From Desulfobacterales bacterium (GTDB lineage: Bacteria > Desulfobacterota > Desulfobacteria > Desulfobacterales > DAOWNP01), in assembly GCA_030149595.1 (NCBI GenBank), contig JASFBI010000002.1:1-19941 (forward strand): a stretch of 19,941 nt of DNA, given 5' to 3'. Made by a program: the position numbers and the translations under genes. This document shows, piece by piece, positions 1 through 7,652 of the stretch. A model generated the notes under the pieces. That model searched no databases. It saw only the letters and a list, made by a program, of their open reading frames with translations, and was not told the origin of the DNA. Each line of letters opens with the position of its first letter. The stretch's first letter is position 1.

Positions 1-15
1 ATATGTACAATGACC

Positions 16-336
16 CTAAGAGTCAGGCGCAAAAGTATATACAAGCCAGCCGCTTACCACTCCTCCAATTGCAGGCAAAAATAATAATATCCATTTAATT
101 AAAACCGTTGAAGTTGGTTTAAATAAATGGGCTTCACCCAGTGCTGCAGGAGGCCTGTAACCGGCAATAAAATCCATAAAAAAATGACTTCCATATATAC
201 ATAAATAATGGAAAATCACTGAACCTATGCCTGCTATTAATCCAATTAAAACATAATAAAATGTAAATTTACTAGCTTTAATAATTTTATCAGGACGTTT
301 ATTAATAAAAACAGATTTCATGTTTTTTTTAATCAA
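16..336 (-). CDS. N-terminal part of a ClC-family chloride channel/transporter, stopped by an in-frame amber codon
   Basis: ClC proteins move chloride, often in exchange for protons, across the inner membrane. The 106 residues hold two hydrophobic segments, about 27-50 and 79-101. The second ends in GGVVSGWLVYTFAPDS, which matches ClC helix B/C up to the conserved 'APE-x-EGHG' turn. A TAG codon at 16-18 sits where that family normally has Glu, and the same frame continues to the window edge as GHCTY, which resembles the expected GHGT. The gene therefore probably runs off the left edge and is a nonsense pseudogene, a sequencing or assembly error, or is read through. The start is TTG at 334-336: AAGGAG lies 9 nt upstream (346-351), whereas the in-frame ATG at 319-321 is too far from it. 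Family assignment is good; intactness is not established. Confidence 0.7.
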   Translation of the reverse strand: MIKKNMKSVFINKRPDKIIKASKFTFYYVLIGLIAGIGSVIFHYLCIYGSHFFMDFIAGYRPPAALGEAHLFKPTSTVLIKWILLFLPAIGGVVSGWLVYTFAPDS

Positions 337-360
337 ACAGGTATGCTCCTTAATTTTATA

Positions 361-400
361 AAGTAAGCACTCACATCAAAGTGCCTGTGAACACTTACTT
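361..400. repeat. Imperfect inverted repeat upstream of the ClC gene
   Basis: Fifteen-base arms at 361-375 (aagtaagcactcaca) and 386-400 (tgtgaacacttactt) pair at 12 of 15 positions around a 10-nt spacer. It lies in the 5' region of the minus-strand ClC gene, just upstream of its ribosome binding site (346-351). No T-tract follows in either direction, so an operator or a leader hairpin is likelier than an intrinsic terminator. The rest of 401-537 shows nothing recognisable. Confidence 0.4.
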
Positions 401-537
401 TATATTTAAATAAAAACTTATAACCTGTTAAGAAATGAAGAGATGAAAAAAGATTTTAAATTAACCTTAGAAATATAAACTACAGATACAGTATGAAAAT
501 GGTTAAGACATAAACATATGACTAATTTTGAAAAATA

Positions 538-1848
538 TTAGGAACGAAGATCTTCTATGCCCTTATATATTATATCAAATAATTTTTCTATGTGATCACT
601 TTCCAAACATGAAAATGCCACCCTTAAATTACCTGCACCAAGAGCAATTAACCCAACTCCATACTTATCAAGAAGGTGACAGCGTAAAACCTCAGCATCA
701 ATTCCTTTTAATTTTATACACATAAAATAACCTGAATTAAAAGGATAAACATCCCAGCCATCATTATACTTTGAATTATACACCACCTGTTTTATTTTTA
801 CTGCTCTCTGTTTTAAAACCTCATACTTCTCCTGTTTTTCCATGGAATAATCCACACTTTTCATGGAGTTTAAAACAATAGACTGACTAAGATGGGATGC
901 ATTTGATATATTACCCCTGATACAACCTGCTGTCTTCTTTTCAAGTGCCTCATATAAAGGCTGATAACCTCCTGATGTTTTAATTCCATATGTTATGAAA
1001 CCAACCCTAAGACCCCATACAAAATTCTCCTTGGTTGCACCATCTAATTTAACAGCAAGCAGTCTATGGCTTATGCCAGCAAGTTTTGCAAACAGAGACT
1101 CTTTTAATGTTTCATCTTCATAGAAAAGGCCAAAATAAGCATCATCTAAAACGACAATAACATTTGTACCATTATCTGCCACATCTTTTAAAATTTGAAC
1201 AATAACATCAGCTTCTTTACTGCTTATGGAATAACCGGTAGGATTATTAGGAAAATTTAATAAAACAACTATTTTATCTCTTTTTTCAGCTTCAGCCCTT
1301 ACTGTCTTTTCAAATGCGTCTGTATTATATCCACCATCTTTATTAAATATAGGATATGTACTAATTTCAGCACCCTTACGCACATCAAAAATCATACCAT
1401 AATTACCCCACATCATATCGGGCAAAATCACAACATCTTCAGAATTTACCCATACATCTGAAAAAATACTAATGGCATGGGTTATCCCACTTGCAACCAC
1501 AGGCAGGCTAAACTCTTTGTCAGACAGTGAAGGATTTTTCTGTTTTTGAGCCTCTTTCCAGACTTCCCTAAGATCAGGAATCCCAAAAGACGGAGCATAT
1601 GTTAAAGATGTTTCAGGTTTAAGCCCATCTATCATAGACATTACAGAGGAAAAGTGCATTATATTACCCTTTTCTTTTGCTATGCCTATTGTAGCATTCA
1701 AATCATAAGCTTTTAGCTTAGCTTCACCGCTTTGACTTAAAATTCCCTTAGGGAAAAAAAGTTTTTTGCCAATATCTGAAAGCATATCCATTATATGTGG
1801 ATTAGCTTTTTCTATAATAGAATTTAATTCGCTTGCCAGGGGATTCAT
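538..1848 (-). CDS. Class I/II pyridoxal-phosphate aminotransferase
   Basis: A fold-type I PLP aminotransferase of 436 residues, the usual size for cytosolic aspartate/aromatic-type enzymes. Visible landmarks are NNPTG at 201-205 (Asn contacts PLP), DDAY at 235-238 (Asp/Tyr on the PLP ring), the Schiff-base lysine K273 in ATKE, R281 for the PLP phosphate, and R409 in NLRVAFS, the usual carboxylate-binding arginine. The substrate cannot be told from sequence; a dicarboxylic or broad-specificity transaminase is plausible. ATG start at 1846-1848, with AAAGGA several bases upstream. It lies alone, 130 nt downstream of the small cysteine protein on the same strand, with no obvious pathway partner. 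Confidence 0.9.
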   Translation of the reverse strand: MNPLASELNSIIEKANPHIMDMLSDIGKKLFFPKGILSQSGEAKLKAYDLNATIGIAKEKGNIMHFSSVMSMIDGLKPETSLTYAPSFGIPDLREVWKEAQKQKNPSLSDKEFSLPVVASGITHAISIFSDVWVNSEDVVILPDMMWGNYGMIFDVRKGAEISTYPIFNKDGGYNTDAFEKTVRAEAEKRDKIVVLLNFPNNPTGYSISSKEADVIVQILKDVADNGTNVIVVLDDAYFGLFYEDETLKESLFAKLAGISHRLLAVKLDGATKENFVWGLRVGFITYGIKTSGGYQPLYEALEKKTAGCIRGNISNASHLSQSIVLNSMKSVDYSMEKQEKYEVLKQRAVKIKQVVYNSKYNDGWDVYPFNSGYFMCIKLKGIDAEVLRCHLLDKYGVGLIALGAGNLRVAFSCLESDHIEKLFDIIYKGIEDLRS

Positions 1849-1978
1849 TTAAAAAAATCCTTTATAACACTAAAAAATCAATTTTTATATATAATATTTT
1901 ACCACATAATACACAATTGTATTTACAAAGCTTCACTGAATAAACTTTACTAAACAGCAGTTTTAAGCAAAATATGCT

Positions 1979-2185
1979 TTATTTTTTCTTCTGTTTCTGT
2001 TGACCCACACGAACTTTCTGTTTTGGTGTTTTATCTGTAATATGTTTTTTAGCATTAAAAGAACATCCTAACTTTGATTCACCATCAACCCATTTCATCT
2101 GACTTACAGGATCTGCATAAACAGTACAATTACCACTTTCATCAATTTTTGTACAACCTTCACATTTTTCTGAAATGTTTCCCAT
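1979..2185 (-). CDS. Small four-cysteine protein with basic tail (unknown function)
   Basis: I do not recognise this 68-residue protein. The frame is open further upstream (to 2236), but the ATG at 2183-2185 is preceded at 4 nt by AAGGAG (2190-2195), so that start is preferred. It has four cysteines, C8-x2-C11-x8-C20-x20-C41, inside a compact polar segment (CEGCTKIDESGNCTVYADP, then KWVDG and LGCSFN), followed by a Lys/Gln-rich tail. The spacing suggests a small zinc or iron binding knuckle. No signal peptide or membrane segment is visible, so it is probably cytosolic. The basic tail could contact nucleic acid, but that is speculation. Confidence 0.6.
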   Translation of the reverse strand: MGNISEKCEGCTKIDESGNCTVYADPVSQMKWVDGESKLGCSFNAKKHITDKTPKQKVRVGQQKQKKK

Positions 2186-2694
2186 GACTCTCCTTACAAA
2201 ATAAATATAAGATTTTTTAATTTTTTTAAAACTCAATCATTTAAAAAGCAAAAATCTTCTGTTTTGTCAATTTTATTTAATAATTTTATTAAAGTTAATT
2301 CCCAACTATATACTGATTAATTAAGTCAAAGCACAGATAACAGTGCTATCAAAATATCAGAATCAGGCTTGCCCCCTAATCCAGTAATTTGATCTGCAAA
2401 AATTTATCAGCACTTTTTAGACCTCAGCAAAAGCTGATATCCAGATCCAAAGCAAAGTTTCCTCACAATTTCCTGCCGTTTTGTCCTCAACTCACTCAAC
2501 AAACGTTCTAAAGATGCTGAACAAAAGTCCTTACTGCACCAGTATAAAAAACACCCTTCCTCAATTTTATTGACAAATCATTAAAAATGACATTATCTCC
2601 AATAAAATCAACTTTTTCTACCAAGAGTAATTCCCATCTTTTCGCAAATATTTTAACACGATAATATACTCCACAAAACCTTTTGATTTATTTT
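2186..2694. other. Region of about 500 bp without an intact gene; possible decayed coding sequence
   Basis: No intact gene is convincing here. On the minus strand two overlapping frames stay open: 2511-2687 (59 codons, ending in TAG) and 2410-2577 (56 codons, ending in TGA). The second contains a protein-like stretch, ERLLSELRTKRQEIVRK. After its stop, the same frame continues with ADQITGLGGKPDSDILIALL. This pattern suggests a frameshifted, stop-interrupted gene remnant, but I cannot name a family. A 12-nt palindrome, caaaaccttttg, lies at 2674-2685, and a 14-bp tandem duplication of GATTTATTTTTT type (2685-2710) spans the stop codon of the upstream giant gene. Confidence 0.3.
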
Positions 2695-5600
2695 TTATGA
2701 TTTATTTTTTTTAACTACTGTCTCTCCAATTTTTTCAGCAGAAAAGCCATAGAGGTCTTTTAGTGCAAAAGAGTCTAAAAAGAGATCTTTCCAGGGGACA
2801 TCATTTTCATTAACCACAGCTTTTATACGATCATATTTTCCGCCAAGCGCATCTATTTTTTTTGTTAAAGAGACTTCAGATTTAAAAGAGATATTTACAA
2901 GAACAAGAACAGCACTTTGCATCCTGCCTGATTCATCAAAATCCCCATCAGCTTTTACCGGTATAATAAGTATGCTCCTGCTATCTTTTCTGCCAATTCC
3001 TATATACACATTTTTCTCTTTTACAATTATTTTTTTAGTGCCTTTTAGTTCATTGCTGCTTTCAACCCTTGACGGAATATCTTTTAAACTGCCTTCTTTT
3101 TTAACTATATTTATTGTCGTATTATCTGTAACCTCTCCTAAGATATTGAGACCATGCACATTATATATAATTGCACCGCATATATCCGAAATAACCCCGG
3201 TAAGCTTTCTTATTACAGATATATTTGCAATAGATATTTGAGACAATTTTATACTGTTTTTGTAAAGATAATCAAAAACAGGACCCGTCTCTTTTTTTGC
3301 TGTATCAGATACTACTGTTTCTCTTGTTGTCCCCACTGTTACTGTTTTTGCCTGATGTTTTATGGCATCAACAGGTCTTGTTAGAAAACTTATTGCTTGA
3401 TCAAGCTCTTCAAACAAACACTTTACCATATTACCAGCTGTACCTTTGACATTAAAATCCATTTCAAAATCAGAAAGAGGCAGTCTGCCTGAAAGATATT
3501 TTAATAATAGTATGAGATCTGTACAGTCAACTAATTTTGCAGGGAAAGTTCCATTATTGATTTTTATTTTGAATTTTCTACTGTACAGTGCAATTTTTTC
3601 TCTGAATGTTTTTTCCAAAACAGTCTCATAAATATCTATATTTTTTTTTTCATAAGATTCTATGGTTTTTTCTACATCTGATTTTAAGTTAAACAAAAAA
3701 GAGGAGCTTTCATTGATTGCAAGAGCTGCATAATACCCCCATATATGTCCCACCAGAGTATTTAAAACAGGTGACAGATGTTCCGGTACCAAAGGTACAT
3801 GAAAGATGTTTTCAGAATAATCACCAAAACCATCTTCTCCTTCATCTGCAATAACAACAGGAATAGCTTTATGAGCTGAAAATATGGCAGTATCTTTAAT
3901 AACATCATTTATAACACTTTTTCTCACACCTGCAGCACAGACAATAATAAGCGGTTCCGATGAAAGATCTATATGCTTTTTATCTTCTATATAATCCGAT
4001 GAGATAGTTTTATAACAGAGTTCACTGAGTTTTATTCTTATTTCGTCGGCAGATACTTTATTTGGACCGCTGCCCACAGTTGCCCAGTAAACTTTTGATA
4101 ATGCGAGTTTTGATGCTGATTCATAAATCTCTCTTGTCATTGATAAAACTTTTCTCATTTTCCATGGAATCTGCGCCAGTACATCAATTTCATCAGATAT
4201 AAACTCTTTACTCCTGCTGTTTTTTAATCCAGATATATACAGACCAAGAACAGCTCCTGCAATTATCTGGGAATAAAAAGCTTTGGTTGATGCAACAGAC
4301 ATCTCTATATCCCTGCCACTGCTTGTATATATAACACCATCTACTTTAAATGTGATATCTGAATCTCTTCTGTTTACTATGGCAAGTGTTTTTGCCCCCA
4401 GGTTTTTTACCATATCCATGGTCAGATTGGTATCAGTTGTTGTTCCTGACTGGCTTATACCTATTACAAGAGTATCTGACATACTGGTTTCTGATTGTGA
4501 TTCATTTAAAATAAATCCGCTTAATTCAGATGATTTTACAGCACAGGCAGTAAAATCATCACTGTTTACATAATAATTAAAAATATTGGCACATGCTTGA
4601 GCAGCTACACCGGCTGTACCCTGCCCCACAAAAAAAATTCTTTTTATTCTATTTTCTACAATTTCTTTTTTAACTTTACCGGGAACAACTGTTTCATCTA
4701 AAACTATGGCTTTTCTATCAATATTATTATTATCTTTAACTATTTTCCAGCAGTTTTGTATGGTTTTTTCAACAGATACAGGTGATTCTGAAATCTCTTT
4801 TAAAAAATAGTGGGGGAAATCCTGTCTATCTATGTCTCTTGAAGTAATTTCCGTATTTTTTATGTCACTTTTTTTTAAATTAACAGGAGTATTATCATAA
4901 TAGAACGCTTCTTTTCCTTCCCTACCGCCAGCACCTTGTGCATCAAGAATAAATATTTGCCCTGATACTCCTGCTTTTTTATCAACCAGCAGGCTTCCGT
5001 TTAATTTAATAAAAGAGGAGGTCTCCTCTACAACCCCATAAACTTCCGATGCTGCAATATAACAACTATCTGCTATTCCCACAAAAATGGCCTGACCGCT
5101 TCCCTTTTGAGCCAGAAACAGTTTACCGGGAGCCATATCTGTATGCATAATGATTGCATGGGATCCTTTAAATTTATTTACAGCAAGCCTGAATGCTTCA
5201 GCTATATCATGACCCCGATCTATATAAAACTGAATCTGCAAAGGTATTATTTTTGTATCACAACTTATTTCCGTAGAAACAGTACCATATTGTTCTTCAA
5301 ATTCAGCTTTTAATTCAACGTAATTATCAATATCTCCATTTAAGCTTACATGTATAATCTCATCTCTTTTTGTTTTGGATGAGATAGTGTTATCTACAGG
5401 ATGACAATTAGATTCGGTAATAGCACCAACCGATGCCCATCTTGTATGGGCTGTTACTGTAAAAGATATATCCGCACAAAGACTCAGTTCATAAAGTATG
5501 GAATCATTTTTTATCTGGTTTCTTAAAAATTCTGTGTTATCTCCTAATTTTCCAACCACAGATGCTATTTTATAGGTAAAACAAATTCCTACATGGTTAT

Positions 5601-6441
5601 TGATGCAGTTAACACTTATTCTGCTGTTTTTCAAAATATTTGTATCTCTTCTAAATTCAAACTCTTCTGCCAGATTTTTATTAAGAACTTTTTTTTCAAA
5701 CTCCTGGTAATCTTTTTTTTTAAGATGATAGAATATGGAAATTCCTGCAGAATCCCTGCCCCTTACTTCAAGATATCCTATACTGTTTAAAACTATATTA
5801 ATCTCTTTATATTTTTTTAATTGAACAGGATTTAACTCTCTATCAAACAGAGACAGGAGATTTTTTACTTTTTTAATATTCCCTGATATTTCATATAAAA
5901 TAGACCAGACTATATCTTTTATTGTTTCAATTCTATCTGATACTTCTTTATAATCATCCTTTGAAATATACCCTGTATTTTTATCTATAACCTTTTTTTC
6001 TTTCTCTATAAAGTTTTTTAAGAACTGTGCTGAATTTAAAAGCTTTTCATATAATTGATCATTTTTATATAATTGAAAAAAATAGTCTGACTGGCTTATC
6101 TCTCTTATATGATTATAAAGTTTGTCTGCAACAGCTTTTCCGCCAAGATATTTTTCTGACAGCACATTTTCTTTTAAACAAATAAAATATCCTGCATTTG
6201 TTATCTGGTCTATACTTTTTTCTATCTGTTTTAAATCAAAAGAATCTTCCTCTTTTTTACTTTTAAAAGAAACAATACCGGCAATACCACAGAAAAAAAC
6301 CGCTGTTTGAACAGGAAAAAAAACAATACAGCTCTTATTACACAAAATATCCGGTTTCCCAAAGCAAATCTTTACATTTCTTTTAATAATATTTATAAAA
6401 AAAATACAGACGATTTTAAAACACTGTATTATATTTTTCAT
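2695..6441 (-). CDS. Giant GlmS-like protein: glutamine amidotransferase plus double SIS (sugar isomerase) domains with long extensions
   Basis: This 1248-residue protein resembles glucosamine-6-phosphate synthase (about 610 residues) but is twice as long. CGIAGIVSF at 51-59 matches the GlmS N-terminus. A Lys/Glu-rich insertion of about 165 residues follows, then LEVRGRDSAG (224-233), HTRWASVG (332-339), LNGD (367-370) and CDT (394-396, D395), which are the glutaminase core. SIS domain 1 (about 600-735) has ISQSGTTTDT and VASTKAF. SIS domain 2 (about 783-910) keeps E800, K804, E807 and H823, equivalent to E. coli GlmS E481, K485, E488 and H504. About 320 residues of unknown type follow. The canonical NLAKSVTVE tail is absent, with only FNLKSDVEKT at 916-925. 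The ATG follows the kdnB stop by 2 nt with GAGG upstream, so the pair is translationally coupled. The start leaves 50 residues before the catalytic Cys. Likely an amino-sugar enzyme of the Kdo8N locus; the substrate is unknown. Confidence 0.8.
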   Translation of the reverse strand: MKNIIQCFKIVCIFFINIIKRNVKICFGKPDILCNKSCIVFFPVQTAVFFCGIAGIVSFKSKKEEDSFDLKQIEKSIDQITNAGYFICLKENVLSEKYLGGKAVADKLYNHIREISQSDYFFQLYKNDQLYEKLLNSAQFLKNFIEKEKKVIDKNTGYISKDDYKEVSDRIETIKDIVWSILYEISGNIKKVKNLLSLFDRELNPVQLKKYKEINIVLNSIGYLEVRGRDSAGISIFYHLKKKDYQEFEKKVLNKNLAEEFEFRRDTNILKNSRISVNCINNHVGICFTYKIASVVGKLGDNTEFLRNQIKNDSILYELSLCADISFTVTAHTRWASVGAITESNCHPVDNTISSKTKRDEIIHVSLNGDIDNYVELKAEFEEQYGTVSTEISCDTKIIPLQIQFYIDRGHDIAEAFRLAVNKFKGSHAIIMHTDMAPGKLFLAQKGSGQAIFVGIADSCYIAASEVYGVVEETSSFIKLNGSLLVDKKAGVSGQIFILDAQGAGGREGKEAFYYDNTPVNLKKSDIKNTEITSRDIDRQDFPHYFLKEISESPVSVEKTIQNCWKIVKDNNNIDRKAIVLDETVVPGKVKKEIVENRIKRIFFVGQGTAGVAAQACANIFNYYVNSDDFTACAVKSSELSGFILNESQSETSMSDTLVIGISQSGTTTDTNLTMDMVKNLGAKTLAIVNRRDSDITFKVDGVIYTSSGRDIEMSVASTKAFYSQIIAGAVLGLYISGLKNSRSKEFISDEIDVLAQIPWKMRKVLSMTREIYESASKLALSKVYWATVGSGPNKVSADEIRIKLSELCYKTISSDYIEDKKHIDLSSEPLIIVCAAGVRKSVINDVIKDTAIFSAHKAIPVVIADEGEDGFGDYSENIFHVPLVPEHLSPVLNTLVGHIWGYYAALAINESSSFLFNLKSDVEKTIESYEKKNIDIYETVLEKTFREKIALYSRKFKIKINNGTFPAKLVDCTDLILLLKYLSGRLPLSDFEMDFNVKGTAGNMVKCLFEELDQAISFLTRPVDAIKHQAKTVTVGTTRETVVSDTAKKETGPVFDYLYKNSIKLSQISIANISVIRKLTGVISDICGAIIYNVHGLNILGEVTDNTTINIVKKEGSLKDIPSRVESSNELKGTKKIIVKEKNVYIGIGRKDSRSILIIPVKADGDFDESGRMQSAVLVLVNISFKSEVSLTKKIDALGGKYDRIKAVVNENDVPWKDLFLDSFALKDLYGFSAEKIGETVVKKNKS

Positions 6442-6443
6442 TG

Positions 6444-7529
6444 TTACCTCAGCATTTTTTTGTAAAGGGATTCTATTTTTTCCCTTGTCATTATTTTTTT
6501 CCAGTTTTTACCAAGAGCATTTTCCCAAAGAGGTTCTAAACCCAATGCCACACCTGTCATTATCTCAATCTGCTTTTTTGTAACATCAGGGCATATATTT
6601 GACGGAAGCTCAATACTGTTTTTTCCCATCATTTTCCTGAATTCAGAAACACCCTCTGCATAATACTCATCAAGATAATTAAATACTATACAGTTCCCTA
6701 CTCCATGGTGAATCCCAAAAACATATGAAAGACCATATGACAAGGCATGGCAGATTCCAACCTGTGAATAGGCTATGCTCATACCCCCAAAATAAGATGC
6801 CATCATAAGTTTATCATCAGAATCTTCAGGGTGTTCTAAAAAAACCTCCCTGCATAAATCAAGTGATTTTTCACCAAAGGATTGACTGAATGTATTTAAA
6901 TATGTACCTGTTAAAGACTCTACACAGTGAATATAACAGTCCATACCTGTATAAAACCACTGTTTTTTGGGTACATCCTTTATAAGTTCCGGATCAAGAA
7001 TAATCTGGTCAAACACTGTATAGTCTGAATTAATTCCCAGTTTTTTTTCAGGTCCGGTTAAAACTGTTGTCCGTGAAACTTCTGCTCCTGTTCCAGATAA
7101 AGTGGGCACTCCAACATGATACAGTGCCGGATTTTTTATAAGATCCCAACCCTGATAATCAGCCGATCCACCTGGGTTTGTAAGCATTAAAGCCACAGCT
7201 TTTGCCAGATCCAGAGCAGAGCCACCGCCTATACCGACAATACCTTTTGGAAGACCAGCAGATTTTTGATTCATATGGTCTTTTATCTCTGCAGTTAACT
7301 CATCAATATATTTTGTTTTTGGTTCATCATCTACATTAACCCATACTATTTCATCATTTTTTAAAAGTTTTATCCGGCTTTTTATATCACTCTCTTCAAA
7401 CACATCATCTATTAAAAAAATCATGGCTGATGCATCTGAATCTCTTTTTTTAGAGATAATATCATCAAGCTGGTTAAAACAACCACGTCCAAAAACAACC
7501 TGGGAAACTACTTTAAAATTTCTAAACAT
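6444..7529 (-). CDS. kdnB: 3-deoxy-D-manno-octulosonate 8-oxidase KdnB (iron-type alcohol dehydrogenase)
   Basis: KdnB oxidises the C8 hydroxyl of Kdo to the aldehyde with NAD+, the first step towards Kdo8N, which replaces Kdo in the LPS inner core; the enzyme is cytosolic. The 361 residues follow the group III metal-dependent ADH fold: dinucleotide loop GIGGGSALDLAK at 99-110 and metal ligands D197, H201, H261 and H275 with the spacing of FucO. Stretches such as EPKTKYIDEL, GGSADYQGWDL, QWFYTGMDCYIHC and SDDKLMMASYFGGMSIAYSQ agree closely with what I recall of Shewanella KdnB, so I place it there rather than as a generic ADH. ATG at 7527-7529, AAAGG 7 nt upstream. It lies 123 nt after kdnA and is coupled to the GlmS-like gene. 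Confidence 0.85.
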   Translation of the reverse strand: MFRNFKVVSQVVFGRGCFNQLDDIISKKRDSDASAMIFLIDDVFEESDIKSRIKLLKNDEIVWVNVDDEPKTKYIDELTAEIKDHMNQKSAGLPKGIVGIGGGSALDLAKAVALMLTNPGGSADYQGWDLIKNPALYHVGVPTLSGTGAEVSRTTVLTGPEKKLGINSDYTVFDQIILDPELIKDVPKKQWFYTGMDCYIHCVESLTGTYLNTFSQSFGEKSLDLCREVFLEHPEDSDDKLMMASYFGGMSIAYSQVGICHALSYGLSYVFGIHHGVGNCIVFNYLDEYYAEGVSEFRKMMGKNSIELPSNICPDVTKKQIEIMTGVALGLEPLWENALGKNWKKIMTREKIESLYKKMLR

Positions 7530-7551
7530 ATTTACGCCTTTAAAAAATTAA

Positions 7552-7570
7552 GATAGGAGTATAACCTATC
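7552..7570 (-). promoter_or_regulatory. Palindrome bracketing a possible -10 box upstream of kdnB
   Basis: GATAGG (7552-7557) and CCTATC (7565-7570) form a perfect 6-bp inverted repeat with a 7-nt centre. Read on the minus strand the centre contains TATACT (7558-7563), 5 of 6 matches to a sigma-70 -10 box, about 29 nt upstream of the kdnB ATG. No strong -35 is visible (TCCACT at 17 nt spacing), which would fit an activated or non-standard promoter. An operator covering the -10 box is the simplest reading. Confidence 0.3.
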
Positions 7571-7591
7571 CTATATCTTTAGTGGATGGGA

Positions 7592-7610
7592 GTTAAGTTC
7601 GTACTTTAAC
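7592..7610. repeat. Short inverted repeat in the kdnA-kdnB spacer
   Basis: GTTAAGT (7592-7598), a TCGT loop, then ACTTTAAC (7603-7610) form a 7-bp stem with one bulged base. It lies between the putative kdnA terminator hairpin and the kdnB promoter-like palindrome. It could be an RNA processing or regulatory hairpin; its function is not known. Confidence 0.3.
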
Positions 7611-7628
7611 AAAATCTTATGTCCAAAA

Positions 7629-7652
7629 TTTAAAACCAAAGCTGGTTTTTTT
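7629..7652 (-). terminator. Possible weak intrinsic terminator after kdnA
   Basis: Right behind the kdnA stop codon (7653-7655) AAAACCA (7632-7638) pairs with TGGTTTT (7643-7649) around a 4-nt loop. Read on the minus strand, the stem ends in a short run of T followed by AAA and more T. The stem is A/T-rich with few G-C pairs and the tail is broken, so termination would be partial and kdnB could still be reached by read-through. Confidence 0.35.

Noticed and set aside
16..18. Pyrrolysine-type read-through of the amber codon in the ClC gene
   Set aside because: No PYLIS-like argument can be made, TAG ends kdnA normally here, a Glu position is not a typical site for pyrrolysine, and the clustered C-to-A differences point to an edge artefact.
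1965..1979. Hairpin aagca/tgctt at the end of the small cysteine protein gene as a terminator
   Set aside because: Only a 5-bp A/T-rich stem, and no T-tract follows in the direction of that gene.
2685..2710. 14-bp tandem duplication of GATTTATTTTTT type across the stop codon of the giant gene
   Set aside because: Low-complexity A/T sequence; likely replication slippage with no effect on the protein beyond its last residues.
3154..3384. Cysteine-rich plus-strand open frame inside the giant gene
   Set aside because: Antisense shadow of an AT-rich gene with no ribosome binding site; its Cys and Tyr content follows from the opposite strand's codons.
2695..6441. Calling the giant gene plain glmS (glucosamine-6-phosphate synthase)
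   Set aside because: It is twice the normal length, has a leader before the catalytic Cys, a large insertion, and no canonical NLAKSVTVE tail. Catalytic residues are similar, but identity of function is not supported.
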